This document shows, piece by piece, positions 62,402 through 64,000 of a stretch of 64,000 nt of DNA. Numbering within the stretch: the stretch's first letter is position 1; each line of letters opens with the position of its first letter. Source of the DNA: Sphingomonadaceae bacterium (lineage in GTDB: Bacteria > Pseudomonadota > Alphaproteobacteria > Sphingomonadales > Sphingomonadaceae); the NCBI GenBank assembly GCA_947473355.1, contig CANJCQ010000001.1, positions 124,001 through 188,000 on the forward strand. The letters are read 5' to 3'. Below the pieces are notes generated by a model that saw only the letters and a list, made by a program, of their open reading frames with translations, did not search any database and was not told the origin of the DNA. A program made the position numbers and the translations under genes.

Positions 62402-64000
62402 TCAATTCCGGCTTCGCGGCAAGCCTAGCACACGCTCGGCAATCATCGAGCGATGAACTTCGCTGGTACCTGCCCAGATCGTGGTGCCATGCGCATAGCG
62501 ATAGGCGAAATTGATCGCGCGTCCGGGCTCCTCGTCACGCGAGAAGGATTCCGGCGCGGTCAGGTCGAGCAGATCGCTGGCATCGCGCGTCAGCCGTTCG
62601 GACGAGAACATTTTCGACATCGGCCCGGCGGCGGGCAGGTTGCGCTTGTTCTGGATGCCCCACAAGGCGCGCATGCCCAGCATTTCGGAGACCAGCGCAT
62701 CGGCTACGGTGCGGGCAATGCGGGTTTGCGCGGAGGGGCTTTCGATCAGCGGGTGTCCGTCGCGCTCGATCTTGCGACACAGCTCTTCCGCCGCCTCGGC
62801 AAGCGCCCGGATTGGGCGCGCATATGTCGACATCTGCTCCAGTTCCAGTGCCGCGCTCATCGTCCTGAGGCCGCCATCGACCTCACCGAGGCGATAGGCA
62901 TCGGGAATGCGCACGCCGTCGTAGAAGGTGATGTTGGTGCGGTCTTCCATGAACGTCTGTACAGGCTGGATTTCCACGCCTTCCGCCTTCAGCGGCACCA
63001 TGAACATGGTCAGGCCCTTGTGCTTGGGCAGATCGGGGTTGGTGCGGCAAAGCATCAGCACGAATGTCGCCAGATTGGCGCCGCTGGTGAACATCTTGGT
63101 GCCATCGATCCGCCAGCCATCACCATCGCGCGTGGCCTTGGTCTTGACAGCGAAGACATCCGAGCCGGAACCTGGCTCCGAATAGCCCAGGCTGCATATG
63201 ATCTCGCCGCGCATCAGCGGCCCTAGTATGTCGCTGCGTGCCTGCTCGCTGCCGAACTTGTCGATGATGGTTGCGACCATCAAGCCGACTCCGCCCGGAT
63301 AGCTGGTCCAGCCGTTGTCGACCCATGCCTGCCTGGCAGCATAGACGGCATAGGGCGATGCCCCGCGTCCACCGCGTTCCTTTGGCCATTCGGGGAACAG
63401 CAGGTCGGCTTCGGCCAGCTTTCTGTGCACTTCGGGCACATGGCCATCCCACGAGTGGTGCGCCAGCTTGCGCAGTTCCGGCGAAAGTGTGCGCTCGAAG
63501 AAGTCATAGGCTTCCTTCGAGAGCGCCGCCGCTTCCGCGCCGAGGTCGAAATCGATCGAAACGGTGCCGACATCGGGCAGCACCGCGCTTTCACCAGCAA
63601 ACAGCCGGCGTCCTGCCTGCTCGAGATGCCCCGCCGGATCGCCCCCAATTCCGCCCCATGACTTGGCGCGCAGGTTGTATAGATGAATGTCGGATTCGGT
63701 GGAGAGACCATAGCCGCCAAAAGTGCGCGTCGCCTGGATGCAGGCGCGCGAAGCCGTAGTTGCCGCCCACCACAACGCGAGGCTGACATGGGCGGCGGCA
63801 TTGGCCTCACCATGGGCAATCTGGTGGATCACTTTCCAGACCAGCAGTTTGCCGCCCTCGACTTCGCAGACGAGGTCGGCAAGCGGGTGAGAAAGGCCCT
63901 GGAAGGTGCCGATCGGAACGCCGAAAGCATGGCGCTCGCAGGCATAGGCCGAGGCGAGCCGCAGCGCCTCGCGGGCGAGGCCCCCCAGCATCGCCGCCTT
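62402..64000 (-). CDS. Tandem-fused acyl-CoA dehydrogenase (N-terminus cut by window edge)
   Basis: The open frame continues beyond the edge (codons before the first ATG at 63991 are open). The first 120 visible residues are the C-terminal helical domain of one acyl-CoA dehydrogenase (ACERHAFGVPIGTFQGLSH, ATRTFGGYGLSTESDIHLYN). After a linker with a PDVGTVSIDFD stretch a second, complete acyl-CoA dehydrogenase begins (FGSEQARSDILGPLMRGEI, YSEPGSGSDVF, WRIDGTKMFTSGA, then WAGTSEVHRSMIAERVLGLPR). Heteromeric acyl-CoA dehydrogenases of steroid pathways use two such unlike halves as separate subunits. First of the operon running to 58595. Confidence 0.9.
   Translation of the reverse strand, partial: KAAMLGGLAREALRLASAYACERHAFGVPIGTFQGLSHPLADLVCEVEGGKLLVWKVIHQIAHGEANAAAHVSLALWWAATTASRACIQATRTFGGYGLSTESDIHLYNLRAKSWGGIGGDPAGHLEQAGRRLFAGESAVLPDVGTVSIDFDLGAEAAALSKEAYDFFERTLSPELRKLAHHSWDGHVPEVHRKLAEADLLFPEWPKERGGRGASPYAVYAARQAWVDNGWTSYPGGVGLMVATIIDKFGSEQARSDILGPLMRGEIICSLGYSEPGSGSDVFAVKTKATRDGDGWRIDGTKMFTSGANLATFVLMLCRTNPDLPKHKGLTMFMVPLKAEGVEIQPVQTFMEDRTNITFYDGVRIPDAYRLGEVDGGLRTMSAALELEQMSTYARPIRALAEAAEELCRKIERDGHPLIESPSAQTRIARTVADALVSEMLGMRALWGIQNKRNLPAAGPMSKMFSSERLTRDASDLLDLTAPESFSRDEEPGRAINFAYRYAHGTTIWAGTSEVHRSMIAERVLGLPRSRN

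Noticed and set aside
1..64000. Mobile elements, integrases, tRNA or rRNA genes, CRISPR arrays
   Set aside because: None was recognised: no transposase motif, no regularly spaced repeats, no tRNA-like cloverleaf seen by eye. A tRNA missed by eye cannot be excluded.

Overview
The window reads as about 64 kb of a catabolic gene island from an alphaproteobacterium, most likely a sphingomonad (Sphingomonas/Novosphingobium type). This is inferred from the GC-rich coding sequence, the plug signature of the TonB-dependent receptor cut at the left edge, and the dense mix of P450s, SDRs, TauD-type dioxygenases, TIM-barrel amidohydrolases and CoA enzymes. I saw no rRNA, tRNA, CRISPR array, transposase or phage gene.

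Layout. 1-376: start of a TonB receptor (minus). 594-4008: minus operon TauD dioxygenase, SDR, P450, [2Fe-2S] ferredoxin. 4187-5167: lone multifunctional-enzyme-type SDR. 5466-12531: plus operon of a CoA-transferase/dienelactone-hydrolase fusion, two more family III CoA-transferases, SDR, P450 and ferredoxin. 13792-18039: P450, phytanoyl-CoA-dioxygenase-like enzyme, SDR and MFS transporter. 18133-19959: TauD (minus) divergent from a TetR regulator. 20151-25537: amidohydrolase, TauD, cupin, two SDRs, SnoaL-like and YciI-like proteins. 25695-28578: TetR, Rieske ferredoxin, SDR, amidohydrolase. 28598-32003: minus operon of cysteine-less thiolase, DUF35 protein, P450 and SnoaL-like protein. 32122-37818: minus operon of ferredoxin, CoxG-like protein, three-subunit molybdenum hydroxylase and SDR. 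38217-45325: amidohydrolase, bicupin, TetR, two SDRs, P450, TauD. 45586-51247: fused 2-oxo acid dehydrogenase E1, free-standing lipoyl domain, SnoaL-like protein, flavin monooxygenase and tandem SDRs. 51343-54977: TauD, DUF2889, crotonase, SDR. 54959-58516: TetR divergent from tandem amidohydrolases. 58595-64000: CoA-transferase, thiolase, MFS and a tandem-fused acyl-CoA dehydrogenase cut by the right edge.

How it may work together (inference): oxygenases (five P450s, five TauD-type enzymes, a PhyH-type enzyme, a flavin monooxygenase and a molybdenum hydroxylase) introduce hydroxyl groups; thirteen SDRs oxidise them; CoA-transferases, acyl-CoA dehydrogenase, crotonase, thiolase and a probable retro-aldolase shorten acyl-CoA chains; amidohydrolases cleave or decarboxylate ring-derived acids. 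The substrate cannot be named from sequence; a multi-ring or branched alicyclic/aromatic compound is plausible. No ferredoxin reductase and no E2/E3 subunits are present, so the island depends on genes elsewhere.

The most striking non-coding signal is two families of short inverted repeats found again and again in the promoters. One (ATAG-N6-CTAT, over the -10 box) occurs at four transcription units around a TetR gene. The other (TGTCA-N6-TGACA) occurs at four or five further units. They suggest that the scattered operons form two coordinated regulons.
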